A DNA stretch of 64,000 bases, from assembly GCF_964204865.1 (NCBI RefSeq), contig NC_135261.1, positions 434,001 through 498,000 on the forward strand, given 5' to 3'. This DNA is from Styela clava (Eukaryota; Chordata; Ascidiacea; Stolidobranchia; Styelidae). Below, one piece after another: positions 24,225 to 38,380 of this stretch; the stretch's first letter is position 1; every line of letters begins with the position of its first letter. The translations under genes were made by a program, and so were the position numbers. The notes beneath the pieces were generated by a model. It saw only the letters and a list, made by a program, of their open reading frames with translations, did no database searches and was not told the origin of the DNA.

Positions 24225-25025
24225 ATGTACCCTTTTTGGACACGTAGTGGACATAACGATCGTTTCAATATTATGTTGTTGTTCTTGTTCTTTGACACGT
24301 TTTTAAAAAGTCGCTTTTCTCTTCGAATACTGGACCAATTGCTTTGAAATTTTCAGTGGTTAAAGATTAATTTTTTCGCTAGAAGGCTATTACTTTTATT
24401 TATTTCAAAATTTTGCGTGAATTCTATGAAATTTGATATTTCGTCTAAAATTTTGCTGTATTATTTTTTATCCATGGGAACACGGATTTTAATCAGTGTC
24501 ATGACTGGCTGTACGTTTTGATTCTGCAAAATTCTTGTTACTGGAAATTCAGAACTTTTTTGAGGGTACCGGTAGCGTCAAAGGTACCGGTAAGGACTGA
24601 TTCGCTCTGCGCTCATATATTTGTGCGTAGCTCTCTTGTACTTATTCTGAAACTACGCCATCTTTTCCCGATTATGATGAAATATAGCTAATCAATGTAA
24701 CGTACGGTCAATCAGTTTTCTGTTCTTCTAAGACAAGTAAATGCTTTCCTTGGGATTCTATAGCAGGTCGTCTATGTAAATTTCTGACGTTATAGCAAAC
24801 AAAAACAAATCTCACAGAGCTAACAGAAATATTAAAATAAATAAAAGTAATAGCCTTCTGGAGAAAAAATTCATCTTTAACCACTGAAAATTTCAAAGCA
24901 ATTGGTCCAGTAATCAAAGAGAAAAGCGACTTTTTAGACTTTCCACTAGGTGTCCAAAAAGTGTCAAAGAACAACAACAACATAATATTGAAACAATCCA
25001 TAGGTCCACTAACGTGTCCAAAAAT
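24225..25025. repeat. Inverted repeat, about 190 bp arms
   Basis: 24225-24415 (with GGACCAATTGCTTTGAAATT and TCAGTGGTTAAAGAT) recurs inverted at about 24825-25025. A third, diverged copy is in DNAJC7 intron 4 at about 41130-41260. The spacer is AT-rich. Confidence 0.75.
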
Positions 25026-26220
25026 ACCTAGCTGATTGCATAATATTTGCGTATTTATTCCGGGTGATACGCTCTTGCAATCATTTCTTATTCCACTCAC
25101 ATAACCGAAATGAAATAAAGTAATTTTTCAGATAACTTATGACGTCATCATTTCCATTATGTTGTTTGGCCAGAGAAGACGACACCAGCTTGCAAAATGT
25201 TCGCAGAGTCGATCGTTGCCGCTAGAGGGTAAAAGGAATTCCGGGAGTAAGTAAGGACTTCAGTCATTGATCAATACCCCCTAAAATAAATTTAACAATT
25301 TCATTTATCTCCCAATAATCAATAGGTCAACATATATCCATATATGCAATCTTTTAAACACCTACTCGCAGATTGTTTTTTGTTTTTCAGGCTACGTCAC
25401 AATTATCGAATGACGTGAAATATGTTAACAATTTTCTAAAGACTGACTCTGATGAATCTCCCGTATTAATCTCCAAGGATCCTATGAAAAACATCCTCAA
25501 TTCCTTTATTCTTGCTCCCGCCCTTTATACCCAATAAATTACAATACCTACCTCAATATCAAATCCCCAAGTCTAATTATAATACCGGTACTTAAACTGT
25601 TACCAGTAGTATTTGATAGTTGATGTAATCTGAACTATAATTTGGCAATATTTTGGCATGTCTTTGGTGAATGAAAAGGTTTAGCCCACCTTTTCGTGCA
25701 CTCAACTTTGGCAACTCTGGTTGGGCAATTTGGCACTTGACTTCAATTACAATCAGCTTGGCGAAATCAATTTTTTTTGTCCTTATATTAAATACTGTTC
25801 ACTATTGTTTGGGAATTTTTACAAAATTACCAAAATGGTGTGGCAAACAATTCTTGTTATTTAATACATTTCTTATCTTTTATTCTAATTTCTTTTTTAT
25901 GTGTTTATTTTTTGGTTACCATATAATTTATTTAAAGCTTCTCTCTTTTTTCTAATTTTTTAAATGCCCTTTGGCTGTGTCTGTGCGAGTGTGAATGATT
26001 TGATTCAGTATTTTTAGGTGAGTGAACACGTACCACTTCTTTTTAACAATACCTTCCATCTTATATTCTGTACGTTTTAAAACTTATCCAAGGTTTTGTT
26101 TACTCTCCTGATTTCATTATCAGTTTTTATTTATTTTTTTTTATCAACTGTTTTATTGCATTTTTGCTGATTATGGAGTCGAAATAAACCTATCACCTCA
26201 CACAGCGGCTTATGGCTTCC
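25026..26220. other. AT-rich non-coding DNA
   Basis: No recognised gene or repeat. A TGACGTCA palindrome occurs at about 25139. The 94-codon open frame near 25671 is T-rich and has no domain. Confidence 0.45.
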
Positions 26221-26380
26221 TCCACCATCAAGTCCATGCTTCCAAAAACAAGTAACTAACTGATTCCATACCCGACTAGGAATGGCAACCGGACGAGAGG
26301 CCGTGGTTCGTCATATGGTTAAGCCGTCTCAACGACTTTCCTCTCCCCGGGATAAATATGTAAATCCATATCCTATGAAC
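26221..26380 (+). repeat. SINE-like dispersed repeat copy
   Basis: The sequence from GTCCATGCTTCCAAAAACAA through GAGGCCGTGGTTCGTCATAT and TTAAGCCGTCTCAACG to GGGATAAATATGTAAATCC recurs at 63563 and 63862 (plus) and at 58185 and 20318 (minus). GGTTCG inside it could be a tRNA-type B box; no convincing A box was found. Confidence 0.6.
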
Positions 26381-26384
26381 CTTT

Positions 26385-27000
26385 CCCCGACCTTTGACCC
26401 CCGAAAAATTCTTCCTATACTTTACCATTGCAAAATTTTGGTGGCTATTTTAAGAGTGCTTGTGCGAGTTGGCGCCTGTAAAACTGGGTATGTGTTTCGA
26501 ACCATCATTATGATTCATCGCATACAACAATCTGCTTTTTAAAAGTACCGATAAAGAATTTTGGCTTAGGATATCACAGCTATTTCTACACTAATTTTTC
26601 ATTACTGCAATTAAATTGAAGCTCCTAGGAAGACAGAGTGATCATTGAATTATGTGATTTATATTTAAGTTTCCGAAACACAACTGAAAACTAACGAATA
26701 GAATTCAAAAACGAGGTAATGTTTACGACCACGCTTGAAAATCTGTCTGAGTGAGAAAAGTGTCTGAGCGGATGCAAAATTGGGGCATCGTTTCGTCACT
26801 TTTTGCATGTAGCTGATTGGCCAATGTCACGAAGTAAACAAGGAAGTCGGTGCTCGGGGAAAGGTCCATACCATCCGTATATGAAGACATGTTAACGACT
26901 CCCATCACCACTGCAACCATGACGAAATACGTTTTGCTTATTCATACTTTCACAATTACATGATCCAGCCAGTGCGCCACTGCTGTTGGTCGTTCGTTTC
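26385..27000. mobile_element. Diverged relative of the 9255-10058 element
   Basis: Its order of phrases (GAAAAATTCTTCCTATACTT; AAGAGTGCTTGTGCGAGTTG; CGAAACACAACTGAAAACTA; AGGTAATGTTTACG) parallels 9510-9860. Terminal repeats could not be located. Confidence 0.5.
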
Positions 27001-27397
27001 AGTTCTTGTTCAAGTTTTCGTTCCTGTTTCTTTTCGTTTTGAGTTAATTTGGGAAAGTTTCACTATTAGTAAGGATAAGATAGAACAAATGGCAATCTGT
27101 AGACTTCTTAAGACTTGACCTTGGATGAGATACCGTAATTCAGAATTGTTTTCTGAGGCAGAATGGTGATCTTCAAATTGCGCTTCATGATTTATTGCGC
27201 GGTGCTGGGATGCCAATTTCTGGATTTATCAGTTTGCAGGTTTGTGGCGACTGTCTCGCCAGACTGTCTTGTAAAGGAAAGGTTTGTATTCACAGTTATA
27301 AATAAGCCGCATTTAATTGTTAATAGGTTTGGGTTTTGGCATGCTTGTGAGAAGCTAAAAAGTGTGTAGTCTATTAGATAGATAGATAAGTTAGATT

Positions 27398-28164
27398 CCG
27401 CACCCCCCTATCTGCCTATTCTCCCTCCTTTAAATGTTGAAACGCGAAACTTTAAAGATGGTTAAAAGAAACGCAACTCTACCCACCTGCCAAGTTTCAT
27501 CTTTTTATCTCTCATATTTGTATAGATTGTCAAGCTTTTTTGAAAGGACAATGGGTAGGGTGGTGTAGCCAGTCTGCAGACGATTTCATTCAAACCGCTA
27601 TAAAACAAAATCCAATATTTCTAACCCGTTAATTTTTTCACCGTAGGTGCATTGGCATTTATTCTACACGCTGAACTTCGAATTAACTTTCTACGACCAG
27701 GGGTTAAAGCTATATAAACCACCAAAGTACGACACTCTGAAGACGTATTTGCGACCGAACGACCAGTGTGCGACCACGGATTTCAAGCCTTGAACATCGT
27801 TTCTGCTGCGTCGAGACTAGAGCATACTCAGCCATGCGTGAAAAAATGGGCTTCTAATTGCATTTCTGACCGTCATATATTTTAAGAACACGGTTATTTC
27901 GAATAAAATTCTTCAAATTATAAACAAAGCACCGCATCACAGCAATCAAACAGACAAAAACATGGTGGTCGCAAATTAGTTGACAAAGATATTATTGACG
28001 TATTGGAAATGCGCACCCCCCTACTCCCCCTCTTTTGAATGTAGAAACGCGAAACTTTAATGATGGTTAAAAGAAACACAACTCTACCCACCTGCCAAGT
28101 TTCATCTCTTTATCTCTTATATTTGTATGGATTTTCAAGCTTTTTTAAAGGAACAATGGGTAGT
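27398..28164. repeat. Direct repeat pair, about 160 bp each
   Basis: 27398-27563 and 28010-28164 share GAAACGCGAAACTTTAA, CTACCCACCTGCCAAGTTTC and the following TATCTCTCATATTTGTAT-like block with few differences. They are about 610 bp apart and no gene lies between. Confidence 0.85.
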
Positions 28165-28618
28165 TGGCGACATGGTAAAATGGTCCGTTTTTTTCTTCAG
28201 TCAGGTTTTCGGTCGTAACTTTTTTATTTGTCGCCGCATTTTAGTGTAATTTCGCAGAGCTGCGAGGGATAAGTGGACGATAACGCGTGAGAAATATCGT
28301 CGCGGTTCGTTAATTTTTCCGGCATTAATTTAATCGATGAAGTTGATGGTCGCAGATAGGTCATGGCCGCAGGGTGGGTAAGCCACCCTAGTTGGCGACA
28401 TGACAAAATGGTCCGTTTTTTTCTTCGGGTGGGTTTTCGGTCGTAACTTTTATGTTTGTGGCCGCATTTTAGTGTAATTTCGCAGAGCTATGATGAATGA
28501 ATGAACGAAAATGTGTGAGAAATATCGTTGCGGTTCTTTAATTTTTTTGGTATTAAATTAATCGATGAAGTTGATGGCCGCAAATAGGTCGTGGCCGTAA
28601 AGTGGGTAAGCTACCCTA
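28163..28618. repeat. Tandem duplication, 2 x 228 bp
   Basis: GTTGGCGACATG starts at 28163 and 28391. Each unit contains AAAATGGTCCGTTTTTTTCT and ends with AAG(C)CACCCTA or its variant. Confidence 0.88.
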
Positions 28619-30689
28619 ATTATTTTTTCTCAAAAAAACGGAAATATTGCCGAAAAATGACTGCCCTCTATTCAACGGTATTTCATGCGGTATTTTGTTT
28701 GTTTCGTTGTTTCCCGCTTTGTTAGCGAACGTATCACATGGGAAATCAATTCTAATTGATCCTGTTCGGACGTTCACGTGAATGTAACATTTAACAACGT
28801 TTTTTTTAAAGGTGTTGTCTACAGAAAAGCATGCTTGGGCGAATAAGTAAATTCTCAATGCTTGAAAACGGCAGACTATTTCATTATTCTTCATTCCTTT
28901 AATATAAATAAAATATCTAAATTCGGATCATTTGTATCGTTAGCGTTTAATTCCTTTATATTTTTCGAACTCGACCCGATATTTAGACAGAGAATATGCG
29001 CATGAACTCTGACTGATGACCAGTGTTAACTCTAAGCAAATTATGAGTGCGAAAGTGCTTCGCAGTCCAAAAAAAAAGTGCGAAAGTGCTTTTGCCGATT
29101 TTAACAAGTTAGGTGCCCTAGCCTTTCATATAACCCATTTAAAACGGCATAGATACTCGAAAAAGGGCTCCTCCGGTTAATATTAAGAATTAAAGAGAAG
29201 CCTTTTCGTTAACCGAGTTCCCTTTGGGCGAATTCATGTTTAATTAAAACAAGCAAATTCATCGGCAACGAAATGACATCTGCTAACACCTGCCGCGGAC
29301 AAAACTTTCATGCAATGTATCACGGTGTCAGTTGCTTACTCGCGTAAACAGCAAAGAATTTCAAATTTGTTACTCCTTCCATCTAACAGACACGAGGCCG
29401 GCTGGAAACCATATTAGTTACAGGGTGGATCGTTTGTACAAATCCGGTGCAAAATAACCCCCCCCCCCCCAAATATAAATAGCAATCAACTAATTAGGGT
29501 TAGGTGCGCTGGAAATTCAACTTTTCGATTCATCCCTAAACCTAATCTGATAATTATTAATTTGTGATTTTGAACCACTTCGAAAGTCGCCACCCGCTGT
29601 TTTAAAAGATAGGTTAACTTACGTTCCCTCCGAAATATTATGCAGGATACTCCCCTGTTTTAGGAGATAGGTTGACCTACTTTCCTTTCAAACTTTTTTC
29701 TCCGAAATATTACACAAGATCACTTTGAAAATGCTCCTTGAAAATCCTTGTTTTGTGAACTAGCGTGACCTAATTTCTCATTTACATTTATATTATACTA
29801 TTTCAGAGCTTACCCAAGGACAAGTAATTTTTAAATGTCCACATGCCTTGGTTTGCGTGCGAGTTAGTTTAAATCGGGCAGAAAACATCATATATTGGCA
29901 AAATGTTTAGTAATGTCATGTACTTTCAGCATTCATAAATAGCACTCTTTGTAATGCTGCTGACCTAGTATCAAATATTCGCATCACAACGCCACTTGCG
30001 AGGTTTCCATATATTTCAATTACACTAATAGGAACAATGACATCAAAGAGTTTTCTTTTGCGAAGGTAGACTTAATATAATATGAGGATGATTCTTGAGA
30101 AAAACATGAATATAAAAAATGAACGAATGATATGATAATGGATCCCAAATAATTTTGAGAGTGTCTCGAAATACCAATCCATTTGATAAATAATTTTTAT
30201 TCGACCACATGAACGCTGATATCCTGAAAATTAATGTTGAAAGAGAATTACGCATTCTCAGATATCGGACATCCAGTCGCGATATTCAATCGTTCATATG
30301 CACAAATCTCACATTAATAGTAATTGCTACCCAAATTTGTAAAGTTTAGAAACCAACAAACAGAAAATAACTAACCTAAAACACAATTAAAATTCAGTCG
30401 GCAATAAATTCGTCGCCAAGACGATGCCATACAAAACAAAAAAGATTTGGTCGCGAGAGTTACGTGAGATGACTGCCGTTGTTTTTTAAGCAGAATGTAA
30501 AAAAAATTATAATTAATAAACGGGAGTTACGACGCCCTTTACACATCGTGTGTATTAAACTTCCCTGGTAAGTACTATTATTATTGTACCTATACACCTG
30601 TTGGAGTATTTCGGACAATTTCGAATTTAAAATAAATGAAAACCAGACATATAATAAAGACGCAAAAGTAAAATGAACATTTATTGAAA

Positions 30690-30850
30690 AAGTTATTATT
30701 TAAGGAAGACAACATGATCGTACAATTCCGCCAAAACCTCGATGTTCGCAAGTGAGATGATAAATAAATACTTCCCTGTATTCGATCAATTAACTTTAGC
30801 GTATCGTTGTTCTGCCAACAAACAGCAGGGTGCAAAATATTTCCGTCCTG
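30690..30850 (-). pseudogene. Possible hAT transposase C-terminal relic
   Basis: On the minus strand a stretch reads CWQNNDTLKLIDRIQGSIYL, then shortly after SRF in this frame or RGFGGIVRS in the next. In hAT transposases a tryptophan is followed about 17 residues later by YL and then by an SER-F-(A/G)G-IV block. The spacing agrees, but a frameshift is needed and the match is weak. Confidence 0.25.
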
Positions 30851-31125
30851 TGATATGCTCACAAATATTCTCGATATTAATATCATACCCTCGCGTATGT
30901 ACTTTCTATTAGCTCTTTAGTGATCCCTTCCATCCTTGGCCAAGTCATGTTTCGAATATGTGAACATTTTATTCGACCATACGTGGCCGGCGGGATGTTG
31001 AAAATTGTAAACAAGAGAGAGGTAAAATCAATCGCGAATTTCGTTATAACGGCTCGTTTACGAATTGTTGCGCCTGTTATCGTCGAAAATGATTACATTT
31101 GTTGTATTTTGAGGCATTTAGGCAG

Positions 31126-32078
31126 TAATAATTAGGGCATGACATCATCAAAATCGTCAAGTGAGATCTTGAAATTGCAAATTCCGTAAATAAAATTGCG
31201 AATTATTCGGTAACGAATTCAGCTTTAATGACCGTCGGGGTATTGTTTTGTTGAAAATTATTATTAATGAAAGGTAAAATTTGATCTAAATTAATTGCAA
31301 AAATGTTTTATTTTAAATGTAACAAAACACATTTTGCGATATAACCTTTTATTATCGAAAACGGGTGTCCTGAAAAGTAAAATAGGATCTAAATTAATCG
31401 CAAAAATGTTTTATTTTAAATGTAACAAAACACATTTTCGCGATATAACCTTTTATTTTCGGAAACGGGTGTCGTGAAAAGCAAAATATGATCTAAATTA
31501 ATCGCAAAAATGTTTTATTTTAAATGTAACAAAACACATTTTTCAAGATACAACTGTATTTTCGGATACCGGGTGTCATGGAGAGTAAAATGTGATCTGA
31601 ATTCACCGTAAATAATGTTTCATTCCAAATGTATCATAACGCATTTTTTGCGATATAACTTTGTATTTTCGAAAACGAGGCGTCACGAAAATTATTAATT
31701 TAATGTTCTATCTATCGTCTAACTAACGTCTGGAACACATCATTTTCGGGGAGAACTCTAGCCCGCGAAACGTCATTTAATTTAAAATAGAGAATGTTTC
31801 ACGCATTTCAAAACGGAAAATCACCAGTAAGTGGACAGGGATTCAACCCTCCGGATTCAGTATTCTATATCCCCGTGTCAGAACTTTCTGAAGAATGGAA
31901 CAAAGAACCCGTCAAACCGCCGCGGAAGAAGTGGAGTATTTTTTGCACTAATAATTAGGGCGTGACAATATCAAAATCGTCAAGAAACTGGTGAATTTGC
32001 AAATTCCATAAATAAAATTGTGAATTGCTCGGTAACATTTTAGCTATAATTATCGCCGGGGTATTGTTTGGTTGAAAA
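31126..32078. repeat. Direct repeat pair, about 130 bp, within the nested element
   Basis: 31126-31257 and 31950-32078 share AATAATTAGGGC(A/G)TGACA, ATCAAAATCGTCAAG, AAATTCC(G/A)TAAATAAAATTG and GGGGTATTGTTT. They flank the 104 bp array. Confidence 0.8.
31263..31697. repeat. Tandem array, about 4 x 104 bp
   Basis: Units start with GATCTAAATTAATCGC or a variant at 31283, 31386, 31490 and 31594, and each contains ATGTAACAAAACACATTTT and a CGATATAACCTTTTATT block. The last copy is more diverged. Confidence 0.9.
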
Positions 32079-33719
32079 CACGTTGAAACTTGACGGAATT
32101 AGTTACAATTAGCGCCTGACCTCTATTAGGCACTCGAGCACTCGAAAAAAAAAGCACTCGAGCCCAATCTTTTTAGCATTAAGTCGCATACCTAAAATAT
32201 CCTGCAAAAGAAGTGCTGTTCATTAACGTCATCTCGTCTTACGACCACGCAGAAATGCCTTTATAGCCGAATTATTCAATCACTATTTCAAATCAACATT
32301 CAGGATTGGCACAATTTCAGATTTGCGAAGTTTATCACCATAGAAATACACGAGAAAGTTAATTATCGTCTTAATAAATATCTGCATCACGGTATGGACA
32401 ATAATATTACCATTCACATAAAATTGGGACGGTAAATTTACAAATCTTGATAGGTAATATTAAAGCCAGCGCAAATGTTAATTTGAGTCCTCAATGTCTT
32501 CAACAGCTGTTGCCGATGTGAACGAACGGGTAAACCCGAAATATAAAACTTCGATGTCCGCCGACCCACAAGAATTCATATTTGTAAAAAACAGAGGGCG
32601 GGAATATAGATTACCCAAAACCTGGATATCGCCGCCAAAACGATCGGTGACAAGAACAATTAGCGATTACAACGGAATTAACCAGTAAAAAGGCTTTGTT
32701 GCCGATTTTTTAATGTTTCCACCACGTTTATTCGGTATTCCTTAAAAATATTCGATTTGAAAAAAAATATTGAATTTTGCCCACCCCTCCTCGCATATCA
32801 ATGAGAAATAGTTGTGTAAATATCGCAAAATTCCGGAAAATGCCACGTCCTTTCAACATTGTGATTACAATAAAATGGCACTTAATGGTATTTTGTGAAT
32901 TTGTTGATTTTGCAAATCTGTGAAATGCTGCTAAAAGTTAAGTCTGATTTGAAAATCGTGCAGTTTGGTCACAATTCATCCAAAGTGACTATAACACCTT
33001 ACTAACACTTTTTATAGTCATTTTGAATTCATCGATATCATTGATAGTCACATGACCACTCTAGTTCAAAGAAACGCCCCGAGAGCGTTTTTTGCGGGAG
33101 AAGCGGAATCCGTGTGCTTGTATAATAATCATATTATAAACAAGAATTTTGCCGTTAATGCAAAAGCTTCATCTCCTATGTCTGCATCTCATAGGTTAGA
33201 ATTCCGGTAAATATCGTTATGATATGCAGAATTGAGTTACAAAAGTACTAGTATGTTACTTATTTGTCAACTTAATACTCGAAAATATTTGTTAACTTTG
33301 AATTTTTATTCTATTCAAAATCGGAAAAAAGTGCTATTTCTCTTCAAAATCGGAAAAAAGTGCTATTTCGCAGTCCCTAAAAAAAGTTGCGAAAGTGCTT
33401 CGCAATTTTCGCAAAAAAGTGCGCTAATAGTGAACACTGCTGATGACAATATGGTCAATGAAGAATAAATGTAGGCCTATGTAGTGAATCGGAAAATGTA
33501 AAGTTACAGGAGGAGTCCCGCTTTGAAGTCAAAAAAATATGGTAACCCTAGATAGATACAGTAGTTTATTTTGAAAACTCCATAACACACACAGATTAAA
33601 AATGGAGGATTCCGGAGAGCATACAAAATAGTTTAAGACATGATAAATATCATGCCCCTCAGCACACACACAAACCAAATTAAATGAGGCGTGGGCCAGA
33701 ATTGAACAAACAAAATATG

Positions 33720-34185
33720 GAGTCTTATGTAGTTTCGTACCTAACATACTTTTGGTGGGCGTATAGTAACAATATTTGCACGTGTCAATCCTAACCCCCA
33801 CCTGACCATGCCATCCAAAAATTATGTCTCTCTGACGTCACAGTGGCGTAATAGAGCCCTTCAAACTATACGAACCGTCATCCAAAACGCGCTTGTCTGC
33901 ACACCTGAAATCGAATGGCTACTTCTCTCGTTTTTTCATCTCGACGATCCCAATATGAGAGAGATCACTAACGTTAGTAAGTTCTTTATCGCCGGCACCG
34001 ATGCCATTTCAGGCGATCGTACGTATATTTGTCAAGCTCTATGACGTGATTGTGATGTCGCAGTGAAGTAATATTTGGATGGCATAGTCAGGTGGGGGTT
34101 AGGATTGATATGTCAGAAAATTGTGATGCTACGCCCACTAGAAGTATGTTAGATACGAAACTACACGAGACCCCAAATACGAAAT
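33720..34185. mobile_element. Foldback-type element
   Basis: The left arm (about 33720-33845, with CAATCCTAACCCCCACCTGA and CATGCCATCCAAA) recurs inverted at about 34042-34180 (TTGGATGGCATAGTCAGGTG and GGGGTTAGGATTGATA). The 190 bp centre carries a short open frame and no known domain. Confidence 0.8.
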
Positions 34186-36545
<2,360 letters not shown>

Positions 36546-38380
36546 CTGTGGAATTATGTTATATGGATTGTTGACTATATTGGAATTATACAAAAAAAAT
36601 GTTTTCAAAAAATTCACATCAAATTGACGTTGGCAATAATATTAATGGATATAATTATAGAACTGAAAACTTACAATTTGCAAGTTATATTGACATTGTC
36701 CATTTAGGTTTTTTTAAAAAAAATTATTATTCCAGTCATATCAGGATAGTAATGTAAGGTTAATTAACTATCTAGGTCACAGGTATTTTTACCTTCTGGA
36801 AGTGTGATATTGCTGTTAACACTCTCTTAGTCTATCTATTTATGGCAATATCATTTGTTGCCTATGGGATGGGCTTGATTGTATTGTTGTGTAGGGCTGT
36901 ATATGGAAATGTTTAGAACAGTGGTTCCCAAACTTTTATGGCTTGTGGCCTCTTCCCAGAGGATCATGGCCCCCTGTTTATTATTCCAGTGGTATTTGTA
37001 GTATTATTTTGATCCCAAATCTCGGTATGGTAAAACAGATGGAAAATGGGTTGTTTTCTAGTAGAAGAAAATGTAAAATCAGTTTTGAGTCTGGCAATGT
37101 GGCCCCCATCCAACTGCTCAGCCTGTCTGGTCAGAAAAAGTACCCTTTTAGTCTACTAGATATTGTCGTTATTATTCATTAATGTCAATATTATTCGTGG
37201 AATTGCAAGATTATGTTGGTATTGAGGGCTGTGTTTCATAAGTAGGAATGTTTGGATTCACATTTGTTACGTTTGGTTTGCTATTTTGGACAGTTATTTG
37301 AAATGAGCATGTTTTAGATTTGGCTGGTAATGTTAATATTATTTTCACATCAGTGATGATATTCTGCATCTGAACTATTGATGAATTTCTTACAAGGCCT
37401 GTGTAACAGTTTGATTTAGTGGATTTCTCTATTTCTCAAAGTTTGAAACAATATCCATCAAATTATTTCAATAAAAAGTTTGGATAGTTCAATTGAAAGT
37501 CAAAAATTTGTGTTTCCTTATTTCCTAAAAACATATTTTTCAAGTTTCATCTGTTTGGATTGAAGGCTGAAGCCCTCAATTTACTTTTAATGTTCCACTT
37601 GCGCCAAGTTTAACAACAGTGACATGCTAATATCTATAGGCCCTGGAATTTCATTTTCATTTCTGTTATTATTTGGTATTTAAAAGATGAAGGATCTTGT
37701 TTTTACTTCTTGCAATTTGTGCATTTATATCAGTGGTTCCCAAATCCGTGGGCTAATTACGGCCAGCATAACAATTTAACATGGCCCGCTGAACTTGAGT
37801 AAAATAGTTCCACACTTTACGTTTTTATCCTTTTGCGTTTTAAATATCGCAGTTTGAGCTTGTGTTTGTGTATATTTGTAATAATTCAATTATATTGGTA
37901 TCTTGGTTGTACATACTGGTATTGGGATTACATAAATGTCTCACACTTGCTCTTTCCAGGCCCACAATATCCTTCCGCTTCTAATTTTGGCCTCCTGTCA
38001 ATCAACTTTGGGAACAACCACTAATTTATATGTTTCATTTATGACAATCCTGGAAATTTTTCATTTTCTGTGCAAGACCTATTGGTGTATGAACTTGAGC
38101 ACGGGCCATGTTAAATCAATATGTATTTGTATGAATCCATTTGGTCACCTATTTGATGCTTTGTTTTGTATTATTAGTGGCTGCTAGTGGGCCTTCGGCT
38201 GCTTGTACTCAGGTTGGATTAGGTAGAATATAAAGTGAAGTAGCTACTCCAAAAATCCTTCAAGGATACAGCCTACATTTGGAAATCGGATTCGAAAATT
38301 CTGGATAATCATTTAGAGCTAAATCAAAGCCAAACGTCTACCTTCCCAATAAAAAACTCTGGACACTTGAGGCAGCAGGG
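36546..38380. other. PSMC2 3' region and upstream region of DNAJC7
   Basis: Two hAT-type ends in the same orientation are visible: CAGTGGTTCCCAAACTTTTA near 36924 and CAGTGGTTCCCAAATCCGTG near 37733; their partner ends are unclear. AATAAA occurs at about 37469, rather far from the PSMC2 stop. The final 100 bp should hold the DNAJC7 5' UTR; no core promoter element stands out. Confidence 0.45.

Larger units (their letters stand above)
29021..33439. mobile_element. Nested 4.4 kb hAT-like element with perfect 8 bp target duplication
   Basis: The left end CAGTGTTAACT and the right end, read in reverse, CAGTGTTCACT are terminal inverted repeats, followed on both sides by subterminal GCGAAAGTGCTTCGCA-type palindromic motifs. 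CTGATGAC lies at 29013-29020 and again at 33440-33447. The site fits the nTnnnnAn pattern usual for hAT. The 4,419 bp interior has no long open frame. It contains a poly-C run (29458-29470), a four-copy 104 bp array, a pair of 130 bp direct repeats and a possible transposase relic. Confidence 0.88.
28619..33553 (-). mobile_element. N2-family element in minus orientation, split by a nested insertion
   Basis: 33448-33553 is the inverted counterpart of the start of the element at 19131 (ATATGGTAACCCTA at its edge), and 28620-29012 is the inverted counterpart of its following part. The two halves are separated by the 29021-33439 element, which therefore inserted later. Confidence 0.8.

Noticed and set aside
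23935..24306. 123-codon open frame whose core matches a minus-strand frame at 21279-21485
   Set aside because: Both copies are the arms of one inverted repeat. The few differences change amino acids as often as not, and neither has gene context.
32494..32688. 64-codon open frame inside the nested element
   Set aside because: No recognised domain and no splice or start support; could be chance in AT-rich DNA.
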